A stretch of 64,000 nt of DNA from an uncultured Lachnospiraceae bacterium (GTDB lineage: Bacteria > Bacillota > Clostridia > Lachnospirales > Lachnospiraceae), in assembly GCA_934343915.1 (NCBI GenBank), contig CAKRIL010000001.1, forward strand, positions 62,001 to 126,000. The letters run 5' to 3'. The notes beneath the pieces were generated by a model that worked only from the letters and a program-made list of their open reading frames with translations, ran no database searches and had not been told where the DNA came from. Below are positions 8,505-17,966 of this stretch, in pieces. The translations under genes and the position numbers were made by a program. Positions within the stretch are counted from its first letter, which is position 1. The number at the start of each line of letters is the position of its first letter.

Positions 8505-9476
8505 TTACACCCTAAACCCCTTCCTCGGGTGTTTATTCCTCAATATATCCCGCTGCTTTGCCGTGGCGACATGCGTGTATATCTGGGTGACATTGATGGA
8601 GCTGTGACCGAGCATTTCCTGGATGTAGCGGATGTCAACGTCGGCTTCGAGGAGGCTGGTTGCGAAGGTGTGGCGGAACATGTGAGGTGTGATGTGGAGG
8701 TCGATGGCTGCGAGGGAGCAGTATTTGTTAATCATGCGGCGGACGGACTGGTCGGAGAGAGGGGAGCCGGACTGATTCACAAAAAAGTGTGTGGAGGAGG
8801 CGGCTTCGGTGGAAAAAATGCGGCGGTATTCGGTGAGGGTGTGGATAACATCATCGGATGCGAGCTGGAGGTAGCGTTCTTTGTCACCTTTGCCGTAGAT
8901 TAGGATGGTTCCGTCGGTGAGATTGATATTGGAGGTTTTCAGCGAGCATAGCTCGCTGATGCGGATGCCGGTGGCGAACAGAAGCTCGATTACGGCAGCG
9001 TCGCGGAGGGCATTGCGTTTTTGATATGTGGTTTTGGCGGAAGTGCGCTGGGAGTAGATGGTTGCGAGAAATGTTTCGACAGTGGTAAGGGGGATGGTCT
9101 TTGGGAGGATAATCGGTTCGCGGAAGCGGGTGCGTATCTTGGAAAATGGGCTGCGTTCGATAATGTCTTTGTATTCACAATAGTGGAAAAGAGCCTTGAG
9201 GGAAGCGATTTTCCGCTTGGCGGTTTTAGGCTTGTATGCTGCGTGGAGATTGCCGATGTAGGATTCGACGATTGTTGATGTAATTTCTGAAATATCAAGA
9301 ATGGAACCAGATATAGCGGAAAAATCCCCACCGGACACCGTTGATGGGAGAGAGCACACAAACTCCGTGAATTGGCGCAGGTCGATGCGGTAAGCTTTGA
9401 GAGTCTTTTCGTCTAAGCATTTCTGAGTGTGGCAATAGTTTAAATATTCAGTGATAATGGATGATAAGTTGTTCAT
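8505..9476 (-). CDS. Tyrosine recombinase, XerC/XerD-like
   Basis: A 323-residue integrase. An N-terminal SAM-like core-binding domain (about 1-120) is followed by the catalytic domain with all active residues visible: Arg172 (ATGIRISEL), Lys196 (YGKGD), His265 and Arg268 (HMFRHTF), His291 (LGHSS) and the nucleophile Tyr300 (TQIYTHV). Such enzymes resolve chromosome dimers or act as site-specific invertases and integrases. It reads toward the island and ends 67 bp from the right inverted repeat, so it is the natural candidate to act on the 19-bp sites. Its composition resembles the chromosome more than the island. Its identity as the housekeeping XerD cannot be excluded. Confidence 0.9.
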   Translation of the reverse strand: MNNLSSIITEYLNYCHTQKCLDEKTLKAYRIDLRQFTEFVCSLPSTVSGGDFSAISGSILDISEITSTIVESYIGNLHAAYKPKTAKRKIASLKALFHYCEYKDIIERSPFSKIRTRFREPIILPKTIPLTTVETFLATIYSQRTSAKTTYQKRNALRDAAVIELLFATGIRISELCSLKTSNINLTDGTILIYGKGDKERYLQLASDDVIHTLTEYRRIFSTEAASSTHFFVNQSGSPLSDQSVRRMINKYCSLAAIDLHITPHMFRHTFATSLLEADVDIRYIQEMLGHSSINVTQIYTHVATAKQRDILRNKHPRKGFRV

Positions 9477-9524
9477 GGTTAAGCTCCTTAAAAGTTTTTT
9501 ATGATTAACATAACATGGTTTGGA

Positions 9525-9606
9525 GCAAATTACTAAATGGATTTTACGGGTGACGGAAACAGAGAATTATACTCATAAGTTACTGAATTACGAGTTACTA
9601 ATTTGC
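9525..9606. repeat. Imperfect inverted repeat upstream of the recombinase gene
   Basis: GCAAATTACTAA (9525-9536) and TTACTAATTTGC (9595-9606) are inverted with 11 of 12 matches, 58 bp apart. A related direct copy (AGTTACTGAATT) begins at 9578. They lie in the AT-rich promoter region shared by the recombinase and the epimerase gene. They may be autoregulatory binding sites. The function is unknown. Confidence 0.4.
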
Positions 9607-9740
9607 ATACAGATATGTGGTAGATGTGTTATATATTTTGCGAGACATCAATTGGTTGATTAATTATCCACAAAATAATATAATATACAAAGATATATTC
9701 AGCTGGAATAATGTTATATATGGGAAGGACAGGGTGCATC

Positions 9741-10670
9741 ATGAACAGAGTATTGGAAAACGAGAGGCTTAAGGTTACGGTGAGCGATGCGGGAGCGGAG
9801 CTTGTGAGTGTGTGGGATAAGGAGCGCGGCGTGGAGCGTATATGGCGCGGCGATTCTGCGGTGTGGGGAAGACATGCACCGATATTGTTTCCGTTCGTGG
9901 GAAAGGTTGCAGGTGGAAAGTACAGTTATCGTGGCAGTGAATACAAGATGACCTCGCATGGCTTTGCGAGGGACAGGGAGTTCGAGCTTGTGGATGCTGA
10001 TGAGCGTTCTGTGACGCATGTGCTCAGATGGAATGAGGAGAGCCTTAAAATCTATCCGTTCAGGTTTGCTCTGTATGTGAAGCATAGCTTTGACGAGGGA
10101 AATCCTTGTCGGATAAAGATTGAGTGGAAGGTTGTAAACGAGGAGGGCATTGAAAATCAGGGGAACACGGAAAATACTGATAACATCGGAAGAACGATGC
10201 TGTATGGAATCGGAGGTCATCCGGCGTTCACATACCCGAAGGGTGTGAGTGCGACAGACTGCTCCTTAAGAGTCGGAGGCAGCTGGCTCGGAAATGCGTT
10301 GGAATATCATCTGCTTGATGCAGAAGGCTGCATTGATATGAGTGAGAGCTATAAGCTTGGGCTTGATGGCGGCCGCGCAGCGATAACGGAGCATATGTTT
10401 GACAAGGATGCACTTATTGTGCTTGGTCAGCAGATTGAGAGAGCAGAGCTTCTTGATGAGACAGGCAGGGCGTATGTGAGCATGAGCTGTGAGGGCTTCC
10501 CGTATTTTGGAATATGGTCTAAGAAGGTGGATGAGTTCGTATGTCTTGAGCCTTGGTATGGAATTGCGGATGCTGCAGGGCATGACGGGGATATTGAGAA
10601 AAAGATGGGGATGCAGAAGCTTGATGCCGGGGAGAGCAGGGGCTATGCGTATACGGTGGAGTTCAACTGA
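9741..10670 (+). CDS. Aldose 1-epimerase family protein (LacX-like)
   Basis: About 309 residues of galactose-mutarotase-like beta-sandwich. The order WGRHAPILFPFVGKV, TSHGFARDREF and YGIGGHPAFTYP is typical of the LacX/YihR branch, with the His of SHGFARD and of GGHPAF as likely active-site residues. It interconverts sugar anomers in the cytoplasm, but the substrate is not evident. ATG at 9741 is chosen because AAGGA/AGGG lie at a normal distance and homology starts there. An ATG at 9711 would add ten unconserved residues. It stands alone between the recombinase and the first structured repeat. Confidence 0.85.
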   Translation: MNRVLENERLKVTVSDAGAELVSVWDKERGVERIWRGDSAVWGRHAPILFPFVGKVAGGKYSYRGSEYKMTSHGFARDREFELVDADERSVTHVLRWNEESLKIYPFRFALYVKHSFDEGNPCRIKIEWKVVNEEGIENQGNTENTDNIGRTMLYGIGGHPAFTYPKGVSATDCSLRVGGSWLGNALEYHLLDAEGCIDMSESYKLGLDGGRAAITEHMFDKDALIVLGQQIERAELLDETGRAYVSMSCEGFPYFGIWSKKVDEFVCLEPWYGIADAAGHDGDIEKKMGMQKLDAGESRGYAYTVEFN

Positions 10671-10684
10671 TAATATATGATTAA

Positions 10685-10974
10685 GGTGTCAAAACATACC
10701 TGCAAAGCTATGAATGTATCGCGTATTGTAATTATGCATATCAGCTCCGTTGTACGAAGCAAGTTGTTCTAATGCCTCTGAGAAAATGTTCTCTGCTGTT
10801 GCCACCGTTGCAAAATCAGCCTTCCATGGCTGTTTGCAACTCAGCCGGCATCCATGCCTGCTGTGGCTGCATGGTGAGCAGAGCCATAAGAACAACTAAG
10901 CTTCTTCCAAAAGTCGTAATATGCATAATTACAATATGCCATTTAGGCAGAATTTTAGAGGATGTTTTGACACC
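10685..10974 (-). repeat. Structured repeat copy 1 (candidate CsrA-type RNA element)
   Basis: A 290-bp element with perfect 13-bp ends GGTGTCAAAACAT (10685-10697 and inverted at 10962-10974). Inside is an 18-bp perfect stem around ATGCATAT, then a conserved internal loop (CTCCGTTGTACGAAGC opposite GCTTCTTCCAAAAGTCG), then two hairpins. Read on the minus strand the hairpin loops are ATGGAT (10850-10855) and ATGGAA (10822-10827). It fills the 338-bp gap between the epimerase and AraC genes and ends 34 bp before the AraC start. A 68-codon minus-strand frame inside it is treated as incidental. Confidence 0.8.
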
Positions 10975-11008
10975 GTAATTAATAATATATAGTGAGGTGT
11001 AAGGTGCC

Positions 11009-11875
11009 ATGGAGGAATACTTTCAGTCGCCGTCGCCGTCCGTGTCATCCAAACGTATCCTGTATACGGCGAGCGGCTGGGCGAAGAGCAACCTGATATT
11101 TTTGCAGGAGACAGGCTCGCTCAGGGCGATTAAGCCGCATGTGTCGAGGCGTGAGAATCTGCAGTCGTATCTGTGCCTGATAGTTGTGGAGGGGTCGGGA
11201 CACATTGAGTATGAGGGGCAGCGCTATGAGATGAAGAAGGGCGACTGTGCGTTTATCGACTGCATGAAGAGCTACAGCCACAGCACGGGCGGCGGTGACG
11301 GGCTGTGGTCGCTGGAGTGGGTGCATTTCTATGGGGAAAATATGGCTGCGGTGTATGACAAGTACATTGAGAGGGGCGGACAGGCTGTGTTCACTCCGGA
11401 GAATGCGGACACTTATAAGCAGATTTTTTCGAGGCTGTATGAAATCGCCGGCTCGGAGGATTATATAAGGGATATGAAACTTAATGCCGTGCTCAATGAG
11501 CTGCTTGCGGTCATTATGGAGCAGTCGTGGCATCCGGAGAATGTGTCGGTCGGAAAAAAGAGGCGTGAGCTTATAGAGGTGAAGGCATTTTTGGACGAGC
11601 ATTATACGGAAAAGATTACGCTCGATTCGCTGTCGGTAGCTTTCTATATAGATAAGTTTTATCTGAGCAAGATTTTTAAGGATGCCTACGGAACGACAAT
11701 CAATTCTTATATTTTGTCAAAAAGAATAACACAGGCGAAGAGACTGCTGCGATTCACGGATATGAGCATCGACGAGATTGGAAGCAGAGTTGGGATGAAC
11801 GATGCCAACTACTTTAGCAGGGCATTTAAGAAGATAGAGGGAATCAGCCCGAGCGAATATAAGAAGGCTTGGTAG
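11009..11875 (+). CDS. AraC-family transcriptional regulator
   Basis: A 288-residue regulator. The N-terminal half is a cupin sensor (YEMKKGDCAFIDCMKSYSH with flanking strands, about 40-110). The C-terminal 100 residues hold the two AraC helix-turn-helix units, LDSLSVAFYIDKFYLSKIFKDAYG and the signature MSIDEIGSRVGMNDANYFSRAFKKIEGISPSEYKK in shortened view. Such proteins sense sugars or metabolites and activate nearby carbohydrate genes. A GTGAGGTG lies before the ATG. The target is not clear because both neighbours are separate units and structured repeat 1 occupies its upstream region. Confidence 0.92.
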   Translation: MEEYFQSPSPSVSSKRILYTASGWAKSNLIFLQETGSLRAIKPHVSRRENLQSYLCLIVVEGSGHIEYEGQRYEMKKGDCAFIDCMKSYSHSTGGGDGLWSLEWVHFYGENMAAVYDKYIERGGQAVFTPENADTYKQIFSRLYEIAGSEDYIRDMKLNAVLNELLAVIMEQSWHPENVSVGKKRRELIEVKAFLDEHYTEKITLDSLSVAFYIDKFYLSKIFKDAYGTTINSYILSKRITQAKRLLRFTDMSIDEIGSRVGMNDANYFSRAFKKIEGISPSEYKKAW

Positions 11876-12059
11876 CATAACTACAAAAACCAAGATTGTG
11901 CTAATTTTTCTCTATATATGCGGTTACACTTGATAAATACATGATATAGAATTTGAAAAAATGTGCAAAATACCTTATGGATGTACATTATTAATGGTAT
12001 TGAATTTGCAGAGCTTTAAATTAAATAAATGAACAATAATGAAAGAAGAGGATTTTTAG

Positions 12060-13103
12060 ATGAAAAAGGCGTTAATTACCGGAATTACAGGACAGGATGG
12101 TTCATTCCTTGCAGAGTTCTTACTTGAGAAGGGCTATGAGGTACACGGAATCACAAGACGTGCTTCAATCTCCAACACGGCAAGAATTGACCATCTCTTA
12201 AGAGCGGGAAGCATCAAGCTTCATGACGGAGATTTGTCTGATTCGATTTCACTCATCAAGATTATCGGTGAGGTGCAGCCGGATGAGATATACAATCTTG
12301 CGGCACAGTCACATGTACAGGTATCATTTGATGCACCTGAGTATACAGGTGATGTCGATGCTGTCGGCGTACTTCGTGTGCTTGAGGCAGTGAGAGTTCT
12401 CGGACTTACCAAGAAGACCAAGGTATATCAGGCTTCAACATCAGAGCTTTACGGAAAGGTTGAGGAGGTTCCTCAGTCTGAGACAACACCTTTCCACCCA
12501 TACAGCCCATATGCCATTGCAAAGCAGTACGGCTTCTGGATGATTAAGGAGTATCGTGAGGCATACGGAATGTTCGCTGTGAACGGTATCCTCTTCAATC
12601 ATGAGTCAGAGCGCCGCGGCGAGAACTTCGTTACAAGAAAGATTACTCTTGCAGCAGGAAGAATTGCAGAGGGCATTCAGGATCATCTTGAGCTTGGCAA
12701 CCTTGATTCCTTAAGAGACTGGGGCTATGCCAAGGATTATGTTGAGTGTATGTGGCTCATTATGCAGCAGGAGAAGCCTGAGGACTTCGTTATTGCAACA
12801 GGAGAGCAGCACACTGTAAGAGATTTTACGGAGAAGGCATTTGCTTCTAACGGAATTACCATCCGCTGGGAGGGAACAGGTGTTGACGAGAAGGGTTATG
12901 ATGCAGAGACAGGCAAGATGCTTGTATGTGTTAATCCACAGTGGTTCCGTCCGACAGATGTTGACAATCTTTGGGGTAACCCTGCTAAGGCTAAGAACGT
13001 ACTTGGCTGGAATCCGCAGAAGACCTCATATGAAGAGCTTGTAAAGATAATGGCTGAGCATGACAGAGAGCTTGCTAAGCGCGAGAAGCAGCTTATCGGT
13101 TAA
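12060..13103 (+). CDS. gmd: GDP-mannose 4,6-dehydratase
   Basis: A 347-residue extended short-chain dehydrogenase that turns GDP-D-mannose into GDP-4-keto-6-deoxymannose using bound NADP. The Rossmann motif GITGQDG is at residues 8-14, the catalytic Thr/Ser in STSE near 127, and Tyr151 and Lys155 in SPYAIAKQY. FNHESERRGENFVTRKIT is the Gmd signature. Length is normal for the family. The fcl gene follows directly, and the two catalyse successive steps to GDP-L-fucose. GDP-mannose would come from manC and manA in the same window. An AAGAAGAGG site precedes the ATG. Confidence 0.97.
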   Translation: MKKALITGITGQDGSFLAEFLLEKGYEVHGITRRASISNTARIDHLLRAGSIKLHDGDLSDSISLIKIIGEVQPDEIYNLAAQSHVQVSFDAPEYTGDVDAVGVLRVLEAVRVLGLTKKTKVYQASTSELYGKVEEVPQSETTPFHPYSPYAIAKQYGFWMIKEYREAYGMFAVNGILFNHESERRGENFVTRKITLAAGRIAEGIQDHLELGNLDSLRDWGYAKDYVECMWLIMQQEKPEDFVIATGEQHTVRDFTEKAFASNGITIRWEGTGVDEKGYDAETGKMLVCVNPQWFRPTDVDNLWGNPAKAKNVLGWNPQKTSYEELVKIMAEHDRELAKREKQLIG

Positions 13104-13146
13104 TTATTCAAGAGACAGTTATTTCAAATGTGAGGAAAAGATAGTT

Positions 13147-14091
13147 ATGATGGAAAAAAATGCGAAAATATATGTTGCCGGACACCGCGGAATGGTCGGT
13201 TCGGCAATAGTCAGAGAATTAAAGAGACAGGGTTATGAGAATATAATCACAAGAACACACAAGGAGCTTGACCTGTGCAGACAGGAGGACGTTGAGAAGT
13301 TCTTTGCCGAGGAGAAGCCTGAGTATGTGTTCCTTGCAGCAGCCAAGGTAGGAGGTATCGTTGCCAATCAGGAAGCACTTGCGGACTTCATGTATTACAA
13401 CATGACACTTGAGATGAATGTTATCCATTCTGCATGGCAGAACGGATGCAAGAAGCTTGAATTCCTCGGTTCATCCTGCATATATCCGAGAATGGCTCCT
13501 CAGCCTATGCCTGAGAGCTGCCTTCTGACATCGGAGCTTGAGAAGACCAATGAGGCGTATGCGCTTGCAAAGATATCAGGTCTTAAGTACTGCGAGTTCC
13601 TTAACAGACAGTACGGAACGGATTACATATCCGTTATGCCTACGAACCTCTATGGTCCGAATGACAATTACCATCCGACACACAGCCATGTGCTTCCTGC
13701 ACTTATCAGAAGATTCCATGAGGCAAAGGAGCAGAATCTCCCATATGTTACATGCTGGGGTGATGGCAGCCCGCTCAGAGAGTTCTTATATGTGGATGAC
13801 CTTGCCAACCTCTGCGTATTCCTTATGAACAATTACAGCGGCAATGAGACCGTGAATGCCGGAACAGGCAAGGAACTCACAATTAAGGAGCTTACAGAGC
13901 TTGTTGCGAAGGTCATTGGCTACACGGGAGAGATTCGCTGGGATGCCTCGAAGCCTAACGGAACACCGCGTAAGCTTCTTGACGTATCCAAGGCAACGAA
14001 GCTTGGCTGGACATACAAGACGGAGCTTGAGGACGGAATAAGACTTTCATATGAGGATTTCCTCAATAATCCTATGAGAGCAGAGCGATAA
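13147..14091 (+). CDS. fcl: GDP-L-fucose synthase
   Basis: A 314-residue epimerase/reductase that converts the Gmd product to GDP-L-fucose. The Rossmann motif AGHRGMVGSA is at 11-20, Ser109/Ser110 in GSSCIYP, and Tyr138 and Lys142 in YALAKISG. The frame is open from 13060, but homology and GAGG at 13132-13135 place the start at 13147 (a second ATG follows at 13150). It lies 43 bp after gmd on the same strand and ends before a strong terminator, so gmd-fcl is a two-gene operon supplying fucose for surface glycans. Confidence 0.96.
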   Translation: MMEKNAKIYVAGHRGMVGSAIVRELKRQGYENIITRTHKELDLCRQEDVEKFFAEEKPEYVFLAAAKVGGIVANQEALADFMYYNMTLEMNVIHSAWQNGCKKLEFLGSSCIYPRMAPQPMPESCLLTSELEKTNEAYALAKISGLKYCEFLNRQYGTDYISVMPTNLYGPNDNYHPTHSHVLPALIRRFHEAKEQNLPYVTCWGDGSPLREFLYVDDLANLCVFLMNNYSGNETVNAGTGKELTIKELTELVAKVIGYTGEIRWDASKPNGTPRKLLDVSKATKLGWTYKTELEDGIRLSYEDFLNNPMRAER

Positions 14092-14132
14092 TTCGTTTAC
14101 GAAATAAGTTCATATCACCTTTACAAAAAGTG

Positions 14133-14164
14133 TGCGCTTTGATATAATCAAGGCGCATATTTTT
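14133..14164 (+). terminator. Terminator of the gmd-fcl operon
   Basis: An 11-bp stem (14133-14143 with 14147-14157, one G-T pair) with a three-base loop, followed by TATTTTT at 14158-14164. Confidence 0.85.
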
Positions 14165-14336
14165 ATATGCATAAATATAACATGATATCAATATGATAAG
14201 ATTTTAGTATAAATATAAGCATTATGCATATATTGTTATGCCGGTACATGCTGTGTGGCTGATACGGGTAAATAGAATGGCGGGAACGGGCTGGCAGAAT
14301 TAAGCATAGTCCGGCTAAGATGGATTGGAGATTGTT

Positions 14337-15725
14337 ATGGGAAAATATTTTGGTACGGACGGATTTCGCGGTGAGGCGAATGTGAATCTTACTGCGGACC
14401 ATGCCTTTAAGGTTGGAAGATTTCTCGGATGGTATTACGGTGAGTTAAAAAGAAGGAACGGAGATGAGACTTCGGCAAGAATAGTTATCGGCAAGGATAC
14501 AAGACGTTCAAGCTATATGTTCGAGTATTCTCTTGTTGGCGGACTTGTGGCATCGGGAGCGGATGCGTACCTGCTCCATGTAACGACCACACCTTCGGTT
14601 GCATACGTTGCACGCACGGATGGATTTGAATGCGGAATTATGATATCGGCAAGCCACAATCCATACTATGACAACGGAATTAAGCTCATCAATGGTCAGG
14701 GTGAGAAGATGGATGAGAAGACCATTGAGCTTGTCGAGGCATACATAGACGGCAGACTTGAGGCGTTCGGTGAGCACTATGAGGAGATTCCTTATGCGCA
14801 CAAGGACAAGATAGGCTGCACGGTTGATTACGTTGCAGGGCGCAACAGATATATGGGGTATCTGATTTCACTCGGCGTGTATTCCTTCAAGGGAATGAAG
14901 GTTGGTCTTGACTGTGCAAATGGAAGCGCATGGAATATAGCTAAGTCAGTATTTGACGCACTTGGAGCTAAGACCTATGTGATTAATGCGGAGCCGGACG
15001 GGACGAATATCAACATGAATGCAGGTTCAACCCATATTGAGGGGCTTCAGAAGTTCGTGGTTGAGAATGGTCTTGATGTCGGCTTTGCCTATGACGGTGA
15101 TGCGGACAGATGCTTGTGTGTGGATGAGAAGGGCAATGTGATAACGGGCGACCATATTCTCTACATTTACGGCAAGTATATGAAGGAGCGCGGAAAGCTC
15201 ATTAATAATACGGTTGTCACAACGGTTATGTCGAACTTCGGTCTATACAAGGCATTTGACGAGGCGGGAATCGGTTACGCCAAGACTGCCGTAGGCGACA
15301 AGTATGTGTACGAGTACATGTGTGACAATGGCTGTCGTATAGGCGGCGAGCAGTCCGGACATATAATTTTCTCCAAGTATGCATCGACAGGCGATGGTAT
15401 TCTCACAAGCCTTAAGATGATGGAGGTTATGATTTTCAAGAAAAAGAAGATGAGCGAGCTGTGTGAAGGCTTGTCGATATATCCGCAGGTTCTTAAGAAT
15501 GCAAGAGTGACTGATAAGCGCGCTGCACAGGAGGATGCTGATGTACAGGCAGCAGTTAAGGCGGCAGCAGACAGTCTCGGAGATTCCGGAAGAATTCTTG
15601 TGCGTGAATCAGGCACGGAGCCTCTTGTCCGCGTTATGGTTGAGGCGGAGACAGATGAAATCTGTGCGCAGTATGTCGACAGCGTTATGGATGTGATTCG
15701 CCGCAAGGGATATATGTGTGAGTAA
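14337..15725 (+). CDS. glmM: Phosphoglucosamine mutase
   Basis: A 462-residue alpha-D-phosphohexomutase, GlmM-type by its opening GKYFGTDGFRGEAN. It carries the phosphoserine loop GIMISASHNPYYDNG (Ser106), the metal loop DGDADRCL, the sugar loop GGEQSGHIIF and the phosphate loop RESGTEPLVRVM. GlmM makes glucosamine-1-phosphate for UDP-GlcNAc. A phosphomannomutase role is possible, given the GDP-mannose genes around it and no separate manB in view. TGGAG six bases before ATG 14337 decides the start over an upstream TTG at 14325. Confidence 0.9.
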   Translation: MGKYFGTDGFRGEANVNLTADHAFKVGRFLGWYYGELKRRNGDETSARIVIGKDTRRSSYMFEYSLVGGLVASGADAYLLHVTTTPSVAYVARTDGFECGIMISASHNPYYDNGIKLINGQGEKMDEKTIELVEAYIDGRLEAFGEHYEEIPYAHKDKIGCTVDYVAGRNRYMGYLISLGVYSFKGMKVGLDCANGSAWNIAKSVFDALGAKTYVINAEPDGTNINMNAGSTHIEGLQKFVVENGLDVGFAYDGDADRCLCVDEKGNVITGDHILYIYGKYMKERGKLINNTVVTTVMSNFGLYKAFDEAGIGYAKTAVGDKYVYEYMCDNGCRIGGEQSGHIIFSKYASTGDGILTSLKMMEVMIFKKKKMSELCEGLSIYPQVLKNARVTDKRAAQEDADVQAAVKAAADSLGDSGRILVRESGTEPLVRVMVEAETDEICAQYVDSVMDVIRRKGYMCE

Positions 15726-15878
15726 AATAAGCTTTAGTTAAATGAATTTTAAACTAAGAAATGGTCATAAAAAGGCTGCGTACCTCATGGGTATGTGGTC
15801 TTTTTTGGTTGGATATGGTAAAATTACATTTATTAATCCTCATTTTAAATATATTTGGAACGCAAGAGGTATTTTTGT

Positions 15879-17849
15879 ATGGTATATGACAGTTACGAAT
15901 TTGGCAGATATCTCATGCAGTTACGCCGCAGGGACAACATATCCATGAGCGTAATCTGTGACGGTATCTGCAATGTGAGTACGATGAGCCGTATTGAAAA
16001 TGGAGAGAAGGATGTCAGCAAGATTGTTCAGGACAGGCTCCTTGGCAGACTTGGTGTTGCACCTGAGAATTTTGAAAATATGATATTTTCTGATGAGTAT
16101 GAGCGGTGGGAGCTGAGACAGAATATCATCAGCAACATTCAGCATGAGAATATGGATGAGGCGGAGAGGCTTCTGGAATATATGCTTGAGAGCGGAGAGC
16201 TGATTGAGCGCAGCAAGTTGACGGAGGACTTGGATGCGATTCTTGAACTTCAGTTTTACCTCAGCATGAAGGCACAGATAAGCCGTTACAGGAACGCCGA
16301 TGAAAAGGAGCTGCGAACACTGTACGCGGATGCACTGCGGCAGACAGTCAACGGCTTTGAGGCAAGGCAGGGCTATCGTGAATTCTTTTCCAACAGAAGG
16401 CTGTCTGTCGAAGAGATAAATCTGCTCATTGAGTATGGCAGATATATGCCCGAGGCAAGAGGAATCACGTTCATGAGATGCATTGTCGAGTACATTGACA
16501 GCCTCGGACTTGAAAAGCTTGCAAAGGCGAAGGTGTATCCTAAAGCAGTGTACTACCTCTACATGCTTGAAGAACGAAAAGGCATAGACAATGCCAAGAA
16601 GGTCAAAAAGCTGCTTGCCCTTGCGACGGGTGCGATTGAGTGTCTTAGGGACGGCTTCAGAGCATTTTATCTGTATGAACTTCTCGATGTCAAAATGAAG
16701 CTGCTCAGTCAGAGCGAAGGCTTCGATAAAGAGTACCTTAACCATGAAATCACAATAGAGAGCGACGACCTGATTAATGAGACATACACCGAGAACTACG
16801 GTAATGACAGCAGCTTTTCCATTACAGCACAATATATGTGGTGCAGACATGTGAGCACCGTCCTGAAGGACATATACAGCAGGTACGGAATATCCGAAAA
16901 GACATTCGAGTACAGCTATATATACGCCGATAGGGAAGTCTACTGCATAGAAGATGTCATCAGAATCAGACGCAGCATGCTTAAGATGAGCATGTTAAAA
17001 CTAAGCACCGGCATATGCTCCGAAAGAACAATAAGCCGTATCGAAAGGAAGCTCACCAAGCCGCAAAGCGCCATCGTCCATAACCTCTTCAAACGCCTCG
17101 GACTATCAGGAGAATTCAATAGCTCAGAACTAATCAGCTCCGACGTGGAAGCGCAGAAGCTGTTGGAGCAGTTAAGGGACTCTATAAATAACCGAGAAGA
17201 TTTGAAGGTAAATGATATTCTTAAAGAACTGAAAAATTCTATTTCAGTTGATATACCACAAAACAGGCAGATTTTATATAGGGTCAATGCTTGTAATTTA
17301 AGGGTGAGCAGAAAGATAGACGATAATGAATTCATTAAGGAGATAATAGAAGCTCTTGAATGTACACTGCCCTATAATGTAGCAGTTGCTCCAGGCGAAA
17401 AATATATGACGACGGGTGAAATAACCTGCATGAATAATATCGTTATTACGAAGGCTTCATCAGCTCCTGAATTTCAACAATGCTATAATACTTTGGTTAA
17501 GATGTTTGAAACAAGGCGGGACAGAATCAGTTATTTTCTGAGTATGTATGAATTTGTGATGCAGCCGATTGCAAGCTATCAGGGGGATTGCGGGTTCTAT
17601 GATAAGTCTGATGAAAATGAAAAGACTATGATTAAAAATTCATTGGAAAACAGGAGAATCACGGTGGTTCAGGTAGCCATGTATGATATGCTGTGGAATG
17701 ATTCACAGAGAAAAGGAAAAACAGCCACTATGTCACATAACAATGGCTCTGTTATCGGTGAACTGAAAAGGTGTGCAATTTTAGCCTATTTTGTCAATAA
17801 CAAAAGGCAGTTTTCATTTTATATTAACACGACTAAAAAGTACAAATAA
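15879..17849 (+). CDS. Large cytoplasmic regulator with two XRE-like helix-turn-helix halves
   Basis: A 656-residue protein. AGAGG nine bases upstream supports ATG 15879. An XRE-like DNA-binding unit opens the chain (FGRYLMQLRRRDN...VSTMSRIENGEKDVSK, about 8-60). A second, similar unit occurs near residue 360 (VIRIRRSMLKMSMLKLS...ERTISRIERKLTKPQ). After each comes a long helical stretch of TPR-like character. One HTH plus a TPR sensor is the plan of Rgg/PlcR/Rap (RRNPP) peptide-responsive regulators, but two such halves in one chain are unusual. A gene for a short exported peptide lies 440 bp downstream on the other strand, fitting a peptide-sensing role. No ligand or target is known. Confidence 0.7.
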   Translation: MVYDSYEFGRYLMQLRRRDNISMSVICDGICNVSTMSRIENGEKDVSKIVQDRLLGRLGVAPENFENMIFSDEYERWELRQNIISNIQHENMDEAERLLEYMLESGELIERSKLTEDLDAILELQFYLSMKAQISRYRNADEKELRTLYADALRQTVNGFEARQGYREFFSNRRLSVEEINLLIEYGRYMPEARGITFMRCIVEYIDSLGLEKLAKAKVYPKAVYYLYMLEERKGIDNAKKVKKLLALATGAIECLRDGFRAFYLYELLDVKMKLLSQSEGFDKEYLNHEITIESDDLINETYTENYGNDSSFSITAQYMWCRHVSTVLKDIYSRYGISEKTFEYSYIYADREVYCIEDVIRIRRSMLKMSMLKLSTGICSERTISRIERKLTKPQSAIVHNLFKRLGLSGEFNSSELISSDVEAQKLLEQLRDSINNREDLKVNDILKELKNSISVDIPQNRQILYRVNACNLRVSRKIDDNEFIKEIIEALECTLPYNVAVAPGEKYMTTGEITCMNNIVITKASSAPEFQQCYNTLVKMFETRRDRISYFLSMYEFVMQPIASYQGDCGFYDKSDENEKTMIKNSLENRRITVVQVAMYDMLWNDSQRKGKTATMSHNNGSVIGELKRCAILAYFVNNKRQFSFYINTTKKYK

Positions 17850-17966
17850 ACATAATTGGATATAAATACAGAATATATAAATATCTAATTGCATATAAAG
17901 ATACTCTAATATACCTTGATATATCTTAATGAAATCTTAAATTATATTATCTTATTAACTAATTGA

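Noticed and set aside
8529..8903. A 124-codon plus-strand frame antisense to the recombinase gene
   Set aside because: It lies fully inside a clear tyrosine recombinase gene with all catalytic motifs; no own ribosome site or family is seen.
10689..10895. Small frames of 61-68 codons with similar translations inside repeats 1, 2 and 3 (FL-LC---H-RHGC)
   Set aside because: The similarity follows from the shared DNA structure. Copy 5 has a stop in the matching frame, copy 4 reads differently, and changes follow stem pairing rather than codon position.
10685..10974. Target-site duplication around the structured repeats
   Set aside because: Flanks such as TTAA and GTAATTA are not identical across copies; no consistent duplication could be shown.
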